A stretch of DNA of 64,000 nt from Ruminococcus sp. (GTDB lineage Bacteria > Bacillota > Clostridia > Oscillospirales > Ruminococcaceae), in the NCBI RefSeq assembly GCF_017549005.1, contig NZ_JAFYYT010000001.1, positions 62,001 to 126,000 on the forward strand. Reading direction: 5' to 3'. Below, in pieces: positions 23,705 to 33,391 of the stretch. Within the stretch, counting starts at the first letter, position 1. Each line of letters starts with the position of its first letter. The notes under the pieces were generated by a model. That model worked only from the letters and a program-made list of their open reading frames with translations, was not told where the DNA came from and ran no database searches. Made by a program: the position numbers and the translations under genes.

Positions 23705-26700
23705 TCAAAAGAAAGACATCTGAGTGGATTCGGGCAAATCACCAAATGCACCTATGCTTTTCAACATATCAATTGTTGTTTTTGACGCTCCGCTTTCAGA
23801 CTGGAACTCCTCAATGGACATGAAGCCGCCTTTCTGTACAGCCTCGTATATGCCCTTTGCAGCGTTGTCTCCGACGCCGCTCATTGCAGAAAACGGTATT
23901 CTCAGCTTTCCGTCCTCAACAAGGTAGTCAGTAGCGTGAGACCTGAACAAATCTATAGGCAGGAACTCGTAGCCTCTCGACATCATCTCGTTTGTAATGA
24001 GAAGTATATCATAGAGGGCGCTGTCCTTGTTGGTCCTGTCGTTTCCGAGAGCCTTTATCTCCTCTATCTTTGCGCGTACTGCGCCGATTCCCTTTACCGC
24101 AAGCTCTGCGTCGAAGTCCTCACCTCTTACGGAGAAGTAGGTAGCATAATACTCCAGCGGCATATGGAGCTTGAACCAGCCCAGCTTTATGGCAGCGATA
24201 ACATAAGCCGCCGCATGAGCCTTAGGGAACATATACTTTATTTTAAGACAGCTCTCTATGTACCACTCGGGTACGTTATGGTCGCGGAGCATCTGAATTA
24301 TCTCAGGAGTAAACTGCTTCGGAGCTTTTCCCTTTCGGGTCCACTCCATTATCTGGAAAGCCATTTTCGGCTCTACGCCCTTGTATAAAAGGTAGGTCAT
24401 AATGGAGTCACGGGTTCCGATAACGTCGGAAATGGTGCATACGCCGTTGTCGATAAGGTCTTTTGCGTTGCCAAGCCATACGTCGGTACCGTGGGAAAGT
24501 CCGGATATCTGCAGGAAGTCGCTGAACTTAGTAGGCTTTGCGTCAAGAAGCATCTGTATGGTAAAGCCTGTACCCATTTCGGGTATGCCGAGGCTTCCTG
24601 TCTTGCAGTATATATCCTCTGGAGTTACCCCAAGCACATCGCAGTTGGTGCACATACGTATAACATCAGGGTCCGATGTGGGAACGTCCTTTATCTTTAT
24701 TCCCGTCAAGTCCTCAAGGTGCTTGTAAAGAGTCGGAACTACGTGTCCCAGCTCGTCAAGCTTGAGTATGGTATCGTGGAGGGAGTTGAACGTAAAATGC
24801 GTTGTGATTATCTCCGAATCCGCAGTATCGGCAGGGTGCTGAACGGGAGTGAAGTCGTAAACGTCGTAATCCGACGGAACAACGACCATTCCGCCCGGGT
24901 GCTGACCTGTTGTCCTCTTTATACCTGTACAGCCTATGGCAAGCCTGCTAAGCTCAGCATTGTTCAGAGTGATTCCGTTCTCCTCGCAGTATTTCTTGAC
25001 ATAGCCGTATGCTGTCTTTTCAGCAACAACCGAAATAGTTCCCGCCTTGAACACGTTCGACTTTCCGAAGAGCTTTTCCGTATAGCGGTGAGCCCAGAAC
25101 TGGTATTCATCGGAGAAGTTAAGGTCTATATCAGGCGCTTTGTCGCCGTCGAAGCCAAGAAAGGTCTCGAATGGGATATCGTGTCCGTCGCGGTTCATGT
25201 CCTTTCCGCAGTCGGGACACTTTTTCGGAGGCAGGTCGAATCCTGAACCGTACACACCGTCAAGAAGGAACTCGCTGTGCTTGCAGTTAGGGCATACATA
25301 ATGCGGCGGAAGCGGATTTACCTCCGAGATTCCTGCCATTGACGCCACAAATGACGAGCCGACAGAACCTCTCGAACCGACAAGATATCCGTTCTCGACA
25401 GAGTTCCATACAAGCTTCTGAGCAATGATATAGAGCACTGAGAATCCGTGCTTGATGATAGATGAAAGCTCACGGTCAAGGCGCTTGTCAACAAGCTCGG
25501 GGAGCGGATCTCCGTATATCTCATGAGCTTTGTCGTGGGTTATCTTCACGAGTTCTTCCTCTGCACCCTCGATAGTCGGGGTAAATGTTCCCTTCGGGAT
25601 AGGGCGTATCATCTCTATCTGATCGGCAATGGCGTTTGTGTTGGTTATAACGACCTCTTTAGCCTTGTCCTCGCCAAGATACTCGAATTCCGCCATCATC
25701 TCCTCAGTCGTCCTGAAGTACAGGGGAGCCTGTTCCTCCGCGTCATTGAATCCCATGCTCGCAAGGATTATTTTACGGTATATAGCGTCCTTCTGATCTA
25801 TAAAGTGAACGTCACAGGTAGCACAGGTCGGTATTCCAAGCCTGTCGCCAAGTGCGACCACCTCGCGGTTGAAGTCGCGGAGCTCCTCGTCGTCACGGGC
25901 AACACCTTTCCTCACCATGAACCTGTTGTTGCAGATAGGCTGTATCTCAAGATAATCGTAGAATTTTGCAAGATTGTCGATATAGTCCTGGTCACGGATA
26001 TCAAGAATAGCCTGGAAGAGCTCTCCCGATTCGCAGGCGCTTCCGAAAATAAGTCCCTCACGGTGCTCGATAAGCTTTGATTTTGGGATAAGCGGCTTTT
26101 TGTAGAAGTATTCGAGGTTGCTGAGCGAAACGAGCCTGTAGAGATTTTTCAGACCTGCCTGATTGCGGACAAGTATGATATGGTGATAGCTTTTAAGCTT
26201 CTTTATCTCTATCTCATTCACGAGGATATTGAGCTCCTGCAGAGTTTTGAAACCGCGGTCGGTCTTCAGTCTGCCTGCAAGGGCAATATATATCTTCGCA
26301 AGCATAAGAGCGTCATCTGAGGCTCTGTGGTGGTCGAATTTACCGAGTTTCAGCTGCTTTGCCACAAGATTGAGCTTATGACGTCCCATTTCTGGCAGCA
26401 TGGACTGACACATAACGAGAGTATCAACCCATGTGTACTCAAAGGTCATGTTCTTGCGTTTCAGCGCCTGATTTATCATGTTTGTATCGTATCTTGCGTT
26501 ATGAGCTACGATAACAGGCTTGTCTCCGCAGAACTCCATGAACATTTTCAGAGCCTCTTCCTCATCGGGAGCATTTGCTACATCAGCATCGCTTATACCT
26601 GTGAGTTCAGTGATATGCTCGGGGATATGGAATCCCGGATTGACCTTTGTGTTGAAATCATCGACTACCTGCAGATTTTTCAGCTTTACAGCACCTATTT

Positions 26701-28030
26701 CCGTCAGACGGTCGTTGCGGAAGCTGAGACCTGTAGTCTCAACGTCAAAAATTATTATCTCGTCGTCAAAGGAGCGGTCGTCGTCGCCGTAAACGACCAT
26801 GTCACGCTCGATATCATTGACAACGTAAGCCTCCATACCGTAAATTGCCTTGAAGTTCTTGGGCATATTATACATACAGTCAGGGAAAGCCTGTACGTTT
26901 CCGTGGTCGGTTATCGCCATAGCCTGATGCCCCCACTCAGCCGCTCTGTTGATGAGCGTAACAGGGTCGGTAACGGCGTCCATAGCCGACATATTCGTAT
27001 GGCAGTGGAGTTCCACGCGCTTTTCGGGATAGTTGTCCATTTTCGGGATACGCTTTACCTTAATAAGGGAATTAACGGAAATAACAATATCCCTCGCAAA
27101 GGAATCATAGTCAAGCTTTCCTGATACAAGAAGTGTAGCGCCGCTCTTTATGGAACCGAGCTTCATCTCCTCCACTTCTTCATTTTTTGCAAATATTTTC
27201 AGTTTAAGTGAGCCGCTGTAATCGGTGACATCATAGGTTACAACTGTCTTTTCGTTGCGTACTTCCTTCAGCTCCGAAGCAAAAACGTCGCCGACCACTA
27301 CCACCTTTTCGCCCAGGTGCTGAACAGCCTCGCATATCGGAACAGGCTTTTCACGTATAGCCCTGCCCTTGATGACCTCGGCGGATTCCGCGTCGAACTC
27401 CTTGTTCAGAGCGCCGATATCTATGGTAACTGTAGGTATTACCGACCTGACCTCCTCAGCCCTTATCTCATCGGGAGTCCTGTCTGGAATCAGCTGGTCG
27501 CTGTAGTCGGGGAGGTCGGCTTCGATACGCTCTATCATCTCGTCGAACTGCTCCCTGCTGACGGAGCTGTCGCCGTCAAGAACCACCTTTACGCGCACGC
27601 CGAACTGATTGTATATCAGCTGAGAAAAACAGCGGCAGAAATTATATCTGTCCAGTATATCCCTGCCGCCGTGAACTATTCGTATACGGAGCTCATCGTT
27701 ATTCAGAGAGACCTCCGCGTCATCGAGAAAGCCGTTGACAACAGGTATATCGCGCTTGAGCAGCTTTACAAGCTCGCCGTAGCAGTCCATTCCGAATTTT
27801 TCGGAGGGGTAGCGGCAGGCAAGTCTTGCCTGCTCGACCTTTATGGCAGCTTCAACTGCTTTTTCAAACGCAAAGATATCATCACTCGGAACAAGACTGT
27901 CAAAGTGAACGTGGAAACGGATATTTTCAAGATTTTCCGTATATGTAAGCTTGAAGATCTCTCCGGCAAGCACACTTTCGGGCAGTTCCAGTGAATAATC
28001 CTTTAAAAATTCGGAAATTTTGACCTGCAT
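23705..28030 (-). CDS. polC: PolC-type DNA polymerase III alpha subunit
   Basis: A 1441-residue replicative polymerase of Firmicutes. In order: N-terminal domain, an OB fold (about 235-325), the PHP domain split by the proofreading exonuclease (PHP begins HCHTNMSAMD at about 342; DEDD exonuclease IIFDVETTGL with Asp429 and Glu431), then the polymerase palm with a zinc-finger segment (CPNCKH...CPDCGKD), RGSVGSS and DIDLNFS, and C-terminal helix-hairpin-helix parts. Length is standard. GAGGAG seven bases before the ATG supports the start. A 10-bp dyad lies just upstream of the ribosome-binding site. Confidence 0.97.
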   Translation of the reverse strand: MQVKISEFLKDYSLELPESVLAGEIFKLTYTENLENIRFHVHFDSLVPSDDIFAFEKAVEAAIKVEQARLACRYPSEKFGMDCYGELVKLLKRDIPVVNGFLDDAEVSLNNDELRIRIVHGGRDILDRYNFCRCFSQLIYNQFGVRVKVVLDGDSSVSREQFDEMIERIEADLPDYSDQLIPDRTPDEIRAEEVRSVIPTVTIDIGALNKEFDAESAEVIKGRAIREKPVPICEAVQHLGEKVVVVGDVFASELKEVRNEKTVVTYDVTDYSGSLKLKIFAKNEEVEEMKLGSIKSGATLLVSGKLDYDSFARDIVISVNSLIKVKRIPKMDNYPEKRVELHCHTNMSAMDAVTDPVTLINRAAEWGHQAMAITDHGNVQAFPDCMYNMPKNFKAIYGMEAYVVNDIERDMVVYGDDDRSFDDEIIIFDVETTGLSFRNDRLTEIGAVKLKNLQVVDDFNTKVNPGFHIPEHITELTGISDADVANAPDEEEALKMFMEFCGDKPVIVAHNARYDTNMINQALKRKNMTFEYTWVDTLVMCQSMLPEMGRHKLNLVAKQLKLGKFDHHRASDDALMLAKIYIALAGRLKTDRGFKTLQELNILVNEIEIKKLKSYHHIILVRNQAGLKNLYRLVSLSNLEYFYKKPLIPKSKLIEHREGLIFGSACESGELFQAILDIRDQDYIDNLAKFYDYLEIQPICNNRFMVRKGVARDDEELRDFNREVVALGDRLGIPTCATCDVHFIDQKDAIYRKIILASMGFNDAEEQAPLYFRTTEEMMAEFEYLGEDKAKEVVITNTNAIADQIEMIRPIPKGTFTPTIEGAEEELVKITHDKAHEIYGDPLPELVDKRLDRELSSIIKHGFSVLYIIAQKLVWNSVENGYLVGSRGSVGSSFVASMAGISEVNPLPPHYVCPNCKHSEFLLDGVYGSGFDLPPKKCPDCGKDMNRDGHDIPFETFLGFDGDKAPDIDLNFSDEYQFWAHRYTEKLFGKSNVFKAGTISVVAEKTAYGYVKKYCEENGITLNNAELSRLAIGCTGIKRTTGQHPGGMVVVPSDYDVYDFTPVQHPADTADSEIITTHFTFNSLHDTILKLDELGHVVPTLYKHLEDLTGIKIKDVPTSDPDVIRMCTNCDVLGVTPEDIYCKTGSLGIPEMGTGFTIQMLLDAKPTKFSDFLQISGLSHGTDVWLGNAKDLIDNGVCTISDVIGTRDSIMTYLLYKGVEPKMAFQIMEWTRKGKAPKQFTPEIIQMLRDHNVPEWYIESCLKIKYMFPKAHAAAYVIAAIKLGWFKLHMPLEYYATYFSVRGEDFDAELAVKGIGAVRAKIEEIKALGNDRTNKDSALYDILLITNEMMSRGYEFLPIDLFRSHATDYLVEDGKLRIPFSAMSGVGDNAAKGIYEAVQKGGFMSIEEFQSESGASKTTIDMLKSIGAFGDLPESTQMSFF

Positions 28031-28044
28031 TTTACGACTCCTCG

Positions 28045-28073
28045 TTTACAAAATATTTGTACCATTTTGTAAA
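28045..28073. repeat. 10-bp inverted repeat upstream of polC
   Basis: Perfect arms TTTACAAAAT (28045-28054) and ATTTTGTAAA (28064-28073) with a 9-base spacer. It sits 15 bases before the polC start codon on the minus strand, has no T-run, and could be an operator or an mRNA hairpin next to the ribosome-binding site. Confidence 0.7.
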
Positions 28074-28093
28074 AATAAAAAAAATTTATACCT

Positions 28094-28116
28094 TATTAAA
28101 CGGTTTTCCGTTTAAT
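28094..28116 (-). terminator. Possible weak terminator or hairpin between ispG and polC
   Basis: A 9-bp stem ATTAAACGG / CCGTTTAAT with a 4-base loop. On the minus strand the T-run (TTTTTTTT) begins only about 12 bases after the stem, so termination strength is doubtful; it may be a partial terminator or processing site. Confidence 0.4.
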
Positions 28117-28153
28117 GAACCCCTGTTTCAGCCCCCTTATAGAAGGGCATATT

Positions 28154-29191
28154 TCAAAGCTTGTCTATCTCTGCAAGAAGCTCGGGAACTATTTCTGCTT
28201 CACTAACCTTTCTCTGAGTGCCGTCCTTCTTGAAAATAACAGCACAGCCGTCGCCGCCGGCGATACCGATATCAGCTTCACGGGCTTCTCCGGGACCATT
28301 TACGATACAGCCCATAACCGCAACCGTAATATCCTTGTCCATGTCCTTAACGGCTTCTTCCACCATTTTTGCCGCCTTGACAAGGTCTATCCTCGTTCTG
28401 CCGCAGGTAGGACATGAGACCAGTCTCACGCCGCCGCGCTTGCCGATACTTTTGAGGATATCCTTTGCAGCTTCTACCTCGCGTACAGGGTCATCTGTAA
28501 GCGAAACACGGATAGTCTCGCCGATACCGTCGCAGAGCAGAGAACCTATACCAATGGAGGATTTAATAAGTCCCATACGCTCAGTACCTGCTTCGGTAAC
28601 TCCGAGGTGGAGAGGATAACTGCACTTTTCGGCTGCAAGTCTGTATGAAGCGATCATTTTCTGAACGTCCGAAGACTTTATGGAAATAACGATATCATTG
28701 AAGTCGAAATGCTCAAGCATTGCCGCATGAGTCATTGCACTCTCAACCAGAGCCTCAGGCGTCGGAGAACCGTATTTCGCAAGTATCTCCTTTTGGAGAG
28801 AGCCCGAATTGACGCCTATGCGGATAGGGATATTTTTAGCGCGGCAGGCGTCAACAACTGCCTTCACTCTGTCCATACCTCCGATATTACCGGGGTTTAT
28901 ACGTATCTTGTCAACTCCTGCTGCTGCGGATTCGAGAGCGAGCCTGTAATCAAAGTGTATATCTGCAACAAGAGGGATATTTACCGCTTCCTTTATTGCA
29001 GGTATAAGTCTTACGGCGTCCATATTAGGTATAGCAGCGCGGATTATCTCGCAGCCTGCCTTTTCAAGCTCAACAGCCTGCTTTACGCTTCCCTCGATAT
29101 CATCGGAGCGTGCATTCAGCATCGACTGAATGTATATATGTTTTCCGTCGAGGACGCAGTCCCCTACCTTAACAGGTCTAACATTTCTCAT
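28154..29191 (-). CDS. ispG: 4-hydroxy-3-methylbut-2-enyl diphosphate synthase IspG
   Basis: A 345-residue iron-sulfur enzyme of the MEP isoprenoid pathway, converting MEcPP to HMBPP. Features: the TIM-barrel part opening RPVKVGDCVLDGK..IQSML, PIRIGVNSGSL, and the C-terminal cluster ligands in LVSCPTCGRTRIDL and AVMGCIVNGPGEA. Length is that of the short bacterial type without the insert. It follows rnz by 49 bases and precedes polC. Confidence 0.96.
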   Translation of the reverse strand: MRNVRPVKVGDCVLDGKHIYIQSMLNARSDDIEGSVKQAVELEKAGCEIIRAAIPNMDAVRLIPAIKEAVNIPLVADIHFDYRLALESAAAGVDKIRINPGNIGGMDRVKAVVDACRAKNIPIRIGVNSGSLQKEILAKYGSPTPEALVESAMTHAAMLEHFDFNDIVISIKSSDVQKMIASYRLAAEKCSYPLHLGVTEAGTERMGLIKSSIGIGSLLCDGIGETIRVSLTDDPVREVEAAKDILKSIGKRGGVRLVSCPTCGRTRIDLVKAAKMVEEAVKDMDKDITVAVMGCIVNGPGEAREADIGIAGGDGCAVIFKKDGTQRKVSEAEIVPELLAEIDKL

Positions 29192-29240
29192 ATCATTTCT
29201 CCTATCGTCATTTACGGTAAAAGCTGACGCTTTACCGATT

Positions 29241-30155
29241 CTAAAGAGTTATCTTTGCTCCGTCCTCGGTCACTACGGTCTCCGAAAATATTTTCCGAAG
29301 CTCCTCTGCATAAACAGAGGGAACCTTTTCCGCAGGGCTGTAATGAGTGAGCCAGAGCCGCTTTGCCCCGGCTTCAAGAGCGATATTGCAGGCGTCCTGC
29401 ATGAGCATATGACACTTTTCGTTCATTGACTCCTTACGCTCGGGGATACCGTACATTCCCTCACATATGAAAAGGTCGGAATCCAGTGCGAAAAGCCCAA
29501 GCTCGGGTATAGGGAGCGTATCTGTCACATAGGTTATTTTCAATGGCTTCTTCTTCTCTCCCGTCACAGCCTCAGGGGGAACTCTCAGTCCGTCGGCAAG
29601 AGTGACTGTCTCTCCGTTGTGGAGCCTTTTCCAGAATTCAACAGGTATATTCATCGCCTTGGCGTTCTGCGGAAGAAATACGGGTCTGCGCCTGAGTACA
29701 AGACTGTATCCGAGGCAGCTGACTCTGTGTGAGAGCGGCATGGTCTTTATCGTAAGCAGAGGGTCTATCATATCCGCCTCAAACTCATAGTTTCTGTCCT
29801 CGGGCAGACCGTGGAGCTCCACCTTATAGGGCAGACCGCCGCAGACGCTCATAAGCTTTTCAATAACAGGCAGGCAGTTCTCGGGAGCGAATATATCAAT
29901 GGGCTTTGTACGCGAGCTGTTTCCTATAGAAAGAAGCAGCCCGGGAAGTCCCGTAACATGGTCAGCATGGCAGTGAGTGATAAGTATAGCTTCTATCCTG
30001 CTTATTTTCAGTCCGTGCTTTGCAGCAGCCACCTGAGTTCCCTCACCGCAGTCGATGAGTATCGCTTTTCCATTATACTCGGCATAAAGACTCGTAAGGA
30101 ACCTTTCAGGAAGCGGGAGCATTCCCCCCGTTCCCAACAGACATATGTCAGCCAT
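29241..30155 (-). CDS. rnz: Ribonuclease Z (metallo-beta-lactamase fold tRNA 3' processing nuclease)
   Basis: A 304-residue protein. It opens with a GTGGMLP strand-loop and carries the zinc motif HCHADH at residues 61-66, with further ligands in PLSHRV and LTHYSP near the C-terminus, matching RNase Z. It matures tRNA 3' ends, notably those without encoded CCA; both tRNAs in this window encode CCA. The start at 30155 follows GGGAGG at five bases and overlaps the end of rseP by eight bases; a TTG frame from 30173 is less likely. Confidence 0.9.
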   Translation of the reverse strand: MADICLLGTGGMLPLPERFLTSLYAEYNGKAILIDCGEGTQVAAAKHGLKISRIEAILITHCHADHVTGLPGLLLSIGNSSRTKPIDIFAPENCLPVIEKLMSVCGGLPYKVELHGLPEDRNYEFEADMIDPLLTIKTMPLSHRVSCLGYSLVLRRRPVFLPQNAKAMNIPVEFWKRLHNGETVTLADGLRVPPEAVTGEKKKPLKITYVTDTLPIPELGLFALDSDLFICEGMYGIPERKESMNEKCHMLMQDACNIALEAGAKRLWLTHYSPAEKVPSVYAEELRKIFSETVVTEDGAKITL

Positions 30156-31227
30156 GGAAGCCTCCCGAAACAAGTTTTACTATATCGTTGTATGTTGCAA
30201 ATATCATGATTCCGAAAAGAAGTGCCATACCTGCAAGGTGCACATAGCCCTCATGCTCGGGCTTTACAGGCTTGCGGCGAACGAGCTCTATAACGCAGAA
30301 CAGCAGTCTGCCGCCGTCAAGTCCCGGTATGGGAAGAAGATTGAATATTCCCACGTTTATGGTTATAAGAGAAGTAAGCCACAGTAAATTGAGGATCGCG
30401 TCCCTGACGTTCTCGCTCTCGGCAGCAGCCTCGTTTATGGTGGAAACTACTCCCACAGGTCCCGAAACGTCCTCCTTTTTCGCCTTGCCCGAGATCAGCT
30501 GTTTAAGCGAATTGGTTATGACATGGGACATAGTCATGAAGAGCTCTCCCGAGCCGCGCATAACTGTGAGCGGATTCTTGTTGTAATACCTTATGCCGAA
30601 ATCCACTGCTTCTTCCTTGTCAGTAACAGAAGTATCCTGGAACACCACATTTTCTATGGTTTTTCTCTTTCCGCCGCGCTTTACAACGACCGTATAGGAT
30701 TTGTCTGTTTCTATTTTTTCAAATACATTATTGAAATCCCATGCACTGTATATCCTTTCGCCGTCGATAGATATCAGCTTATCTTCATGGCGAAGACCTG
30801 TTTCGTAGCTTCTCGCATAGTATATGGTATTCCCGTCGTCACCGCGCTCGCCGACAAATCCGTTGATAACTGTGGACGGCACCTTGTTGAGCATACTCAT
30901 GAATATAATGATCGCAACAAAGCCGAGGACAAAGTTCATCGCCGCACCTGCAACAAGGACTATCATCCTCTTCCAGAGCTTTGCATTGCGGAAGCTTCTC
31001 GGGTCGCTGTTCGTCGAATCCTCGCCCTCCATAGCGCAGTATCCGCCTATCGGCAGAGCTCTCAGGGAGTACTTTGTCTCGCCCTTTTTCTTCTGCAGCA
31101 GCTTAGGTCCCATGCCTATGGAAAACTCCAGCACCTTTATCCCGCTGAGCTTTGCACATATGAAATGTCCGAACTCATGTACTGTAACTATTATTCCGAA
31201 AATGATGATCGCTATTATAACACCCAT
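30148..31227 (-). CDS. rseP: RIP metalloprotease RseP (site-2 protease family)
   Basis: A 359-residue M50 membrane protease. The zinc motif HEFGH is at residues 17-21 in the first TM helix; a PDZ domain spans about 165-215; the third zinc ligand is in the conserved NLLPIPGLDGG near residue 300; a final TM lies near 325-350. It cleaves membrane-embedded anti-sigma factors and signal-peptide remnants. Its position after dxr is the classical Firmicute order. An ECF sigma/anti-sigma pair is encoded at about 37-39.6 kb and could be one client (inference). Confidence 0.95.
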   Translation of the reverse strand: MGVIIAIIIFGIIVTVHEFGHFICAKLSGIKVLEFSIGMGPKLLQKKKGETKYSLRALPIGGYCAMEGEDSTNSDPRSFRNAKLWKRMIVLVAGAAMNFVLGFVAIIIFMSMLNKVPSTVINGFVGERGDDGNTIYYARSYETGLRHEDKLISIDGERIYSAWDFNNVFEKIETDKSYTVVVKRGGKRKTIENVVFQDTSVTDKEEAVDFGIRYYNKNPLTVMRGSGELFMTMSHVITNSLKQLISGKAKKEDVSGPVGVVSTINEAAAESENVRDAILNLLWLTSLITINVGIFNLLPIPGLDGGRLLFCVIELVRRKPVKPEHEGYVHLAGMALLFGIMIFATYNDIVKLVSGGFHG

Positions 31228-31256
31228 TTAGTATGTTTCCTTTCTGAATCAAAGCC

Positions 31257-32408
31257 TTATAATGCTGAGATACGCTCTCTGACATAGGCTCTTGCAGCCC
31301 TGTCGGCACTCATTACATCATCATAGCTCTTTATTTCCGACGGCTCAAAGCTGTCAAGCACCGAAGCCACGGTCTCGCCGATATCGATGAACTTTATCTC
31401 GTCATGGAGGAAAGCCTTAACGGCTTCTTCATTGGCGGAATTAACGAGACAAGGGTATGAACCGCCGCGCTTTATGGCTTCGATAGCTGCGGACAGGCAC
31501 TTGAACGTGTCAAGATCGGGTTTCTCAAATGTGAGCTTTCCGTAATCCGTAAGCGAGAGTCTTCCTGTGGGACAGCTCATTCTGTTGGGATATAGGAGAG
31601 CGTACTGTATCGGTATCTTCATATCCGGAACACCCATCTGGGCGATCACGGAGTAGTCGTTGTACTCAACAGCGGAGTGTACAACGCTCTGACGGTGTAC
31701 CACTATCTCAATCTGTTCGGGAGCAAGGTCGAAGAGCCATTTTGCCTCGATGAATTCAAGTCCCTTGTTCATGAGAGTTGCGGAATCTATGGTTATCTTG
31801 TTGCCCATGTCCCAGTTAGGGTGATGAAGAGCCTGTTCCTTTGTGACGTTCCTGAGTTCCTCATAACTTCTGCCGAAGAATGGTCCGCCCGAAGCCGTGA
31901 GGATTATCTTGCTGAGCTGTTCGCGCTTGTTGCCCTGCAGGCACTGGAAAATAGCTGAATGCTCGCTGTCAACAGGATATATCTTCACACCTTTTCTTGC
32001 AGCCGCGCTCATCACAAGCTCGCCGCCTGCAACAAGAGTCTCCTTGTTTGCAAGGGCAATATCCTTTCCTGCTTCTATAGCCGTAAGCGTAGGGAGAAGT
32101 CCGACCATACCGACTACGGAATTGAGTATGATATCGGCTTCTTCAAGTGAAGCAAGTCTGCAAAGTCCTTCCATGCCGCATAAAAGCTCAACATCTGTGT
32201 CGGAAATACGTCTTTTCAGCTCGGCATACTTCTCCTCGTTGTAAATGCAGGCATATTTGGGGCGGAATTTCCTTATCTGCTGCTCAAGAGCCTCAATGCT
32301 GCTGTGAGCCGCAAGCGCTGCGACTTTCAGCCCGTGCTTCTCGCAGACCTCCAGTGACTGCGTTCCTATCGAACCTGTTGATCCAAGTATCGACACCGTT
32401 TTGTTCAT
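31257..32408 (-). CDS. dxr: 1-deoxy-D-xylulose 5-phosphate reductoisomerase Dxr
   Basis: A 383-residue NADPH-dependent enzyme for MEP synthesis. N-terminal nucleotide-binding GSTGSIGTQSLEV, NKETLVAGGELV, and active-site motifs PVDSEHSAIFQCL and NPNW-like HHPNWDMGNKITIDSATLMNKG are intact. It follows cdsA after about 100 bases that hold two overlapping hairpins, and is 29 bases before rseP. Confidence 0.97.
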   Translation of the reverse strand: MNKTVSILGSTGSIGTQSLEVCEKHGLKVAALAAHSSIEALEQQIRKFRPKYACIYNEEKYAELKRRISDTDVELLCGMEGLCRLASLEEADIILNSVVGMVGLLPTLTAIEAGKDIALANKETLVAGGELVMSAAARKGVKIYPVDSEHSAIFQCLQGNKREQLSKIILTASGGPFFGRSYEELRNVTKEQALHHPNWDMGNKITIDSATLMNKGLEFIEAKWLFDLAPEQIEIVVHRQSVVHSAVEYNDYSVIAQMGVPDMKIPIQYALLYPNRMSCPTGRLSLTDYGKLTFEKPDLDTFKCLSAAIEAIKRGGSYPCLVNSANEEAVKAFLHDEIKFIDIGETVASVLDSFEPSEIKSYDDVMSADRAARAYVRERISAL

Positions 32409-32454
32409 TGTTTTTTCCCCTTTTCTCGGAAATAGCTCCCGAAAATATATTATG

Positions 32455-32500
32455 AAAAAGTCCTTTATAAAATGCGAAAGGGACTATCCGTGAATAGTCC
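32455..32500 (-). promoter_or_regulatory. Overlapping hairpins between cdsA and dxr (candidate attenuator)
   Basis: On the minus strand hairpin A pairs GGACTAT (32494-32500) with ATAGTCC (32481-32487). Hairpin B pairs AGTCCCTTT (32477-32485) with AAAGGACT (32459-32466) and is followed by TTTTTC, terminator-like. Both need the same AGTCC, so only one can form at a time. Confidence 0.55.
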
Positions 32501-32512
32501 GTTTCAGAAATA

Positions 32513-33391
32513 TCACTGTACGCCGAATAAGGCGATAAATGCATAAAAAGTAGGCAGCACGAAAAGAACGCTGTCAAAGCGGTCCATAAGTCCGCCGTGT
32601 CCCGGCATTATCTTTCCGTAGTCCTTGAAGCCTATCTGACGCTTTACCATTGAAGCCGAAAGGTCTCCTACAGTACCTATAACAGCACATACAGCACCTG
32701 TTACAAAGGCAATAAGGGCTCTCTTTACTGTAAAGCCGTAATAGCACGAAAAAGCGACTGTATAAGCAATAGCAGTTGTGAGGATACCGCCCACAAGTCC
32801 CTCGACAGTTTTCTTGGGGCTTATCTCGGGGCAGAGCTTGTGCTTGCCTATGGCGACACCTGTAAAATATGCTCCCGTATCTGCTATCCACGCACCGCAG
32901 AGTCCCATAATAAGCAGGAAAAGTCCGCTTTCAGAGTCATAGCGCTCCATGCGAACCATAGTTGTCATCGCCTGCGGTACAAGTATCATTACAGCAAGTA
33001 CAAAGAATACCTGCTCATAGCGTATCGCCTTGTGATTTCTGAGCCATGTGACAAACACAACGAATGCACACAGAAGCATTGCTCCGAACACATATACGTT
33101 ATAATCGTGAGCATAACGCCACGCACAGAACTCATAATGCGGCGGAACAACAGGTCCGTCTACTGTAAGCTTTGTCATTATACCGTATAGCACCGGCACT
33201 GCTATTCCGTAAGCCTCTGCCGCTATGAGTATGGGCAGACATTTATGGAGCTTTACCGCACGGAGAAGCTCAAAGAGCATAACTGCGATTATTGCTGCGA
33301 CTGCTATGGGCAGAACAATGGTGTCGTGGAAAAAAAGTACGGCACTCAGCAGTACAACACCCACAGCTCCCGAAATGATTCGCGTAAGCAT
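32513..33391 (-). CDS. cdsA: Phosphatidate cytidylyltransferase CdsA
   Basis: A 292-residue integral membrane enzyme making CDP-diacylglycerol from phosphatidate and CTP, the precursor of phosphatidylglycerol and related lipids. It has seven to eight TM segments and the family signature near the C-terminus (SASMVKRQIGFKDYG, GHGGLMDRFDS). It overlaps uppS by one base, the standard order in this cluster. Confidence 0.96.
   Translation of the reverse strand: MLTRIISGAVGVVLLSAVLFFHDTIVLPIAVAAIIAVMLFELLRAVKLHKCLPILIAAEAYGIAVPVLYGIMTKLTVDGPVVPPHYEFCAWRYAHDYNVYVFGAMLLCAFVVFVTWLRNHKAIRYEQVFFVLAVMILVPQAMTTMVRMERYDSESGLFLLIMGLCGAWIADTGAYFTGVAIGKHKLCPEISPKKTVEGLVGGILTTAIAYTVAFSCYYGFTVKRALIAFVTGAVCAVIGTVGDLSASMVKRQIGFKDYGKIMPGHGGLMDRFDSVLFVLPTFYAFIALFGVQ

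Noticed and set aside
26327-27124. Plus-strand frame of 265 codons opposite polC
   Set aside because: Antisense shadow of the PolC PHP/exonuclease region, without its own signals.
29241-30173. Longer RNase Z starting at a TTG
   Set aside because: Its first codons contain the GGGAGG that serves the ATG at 30155.
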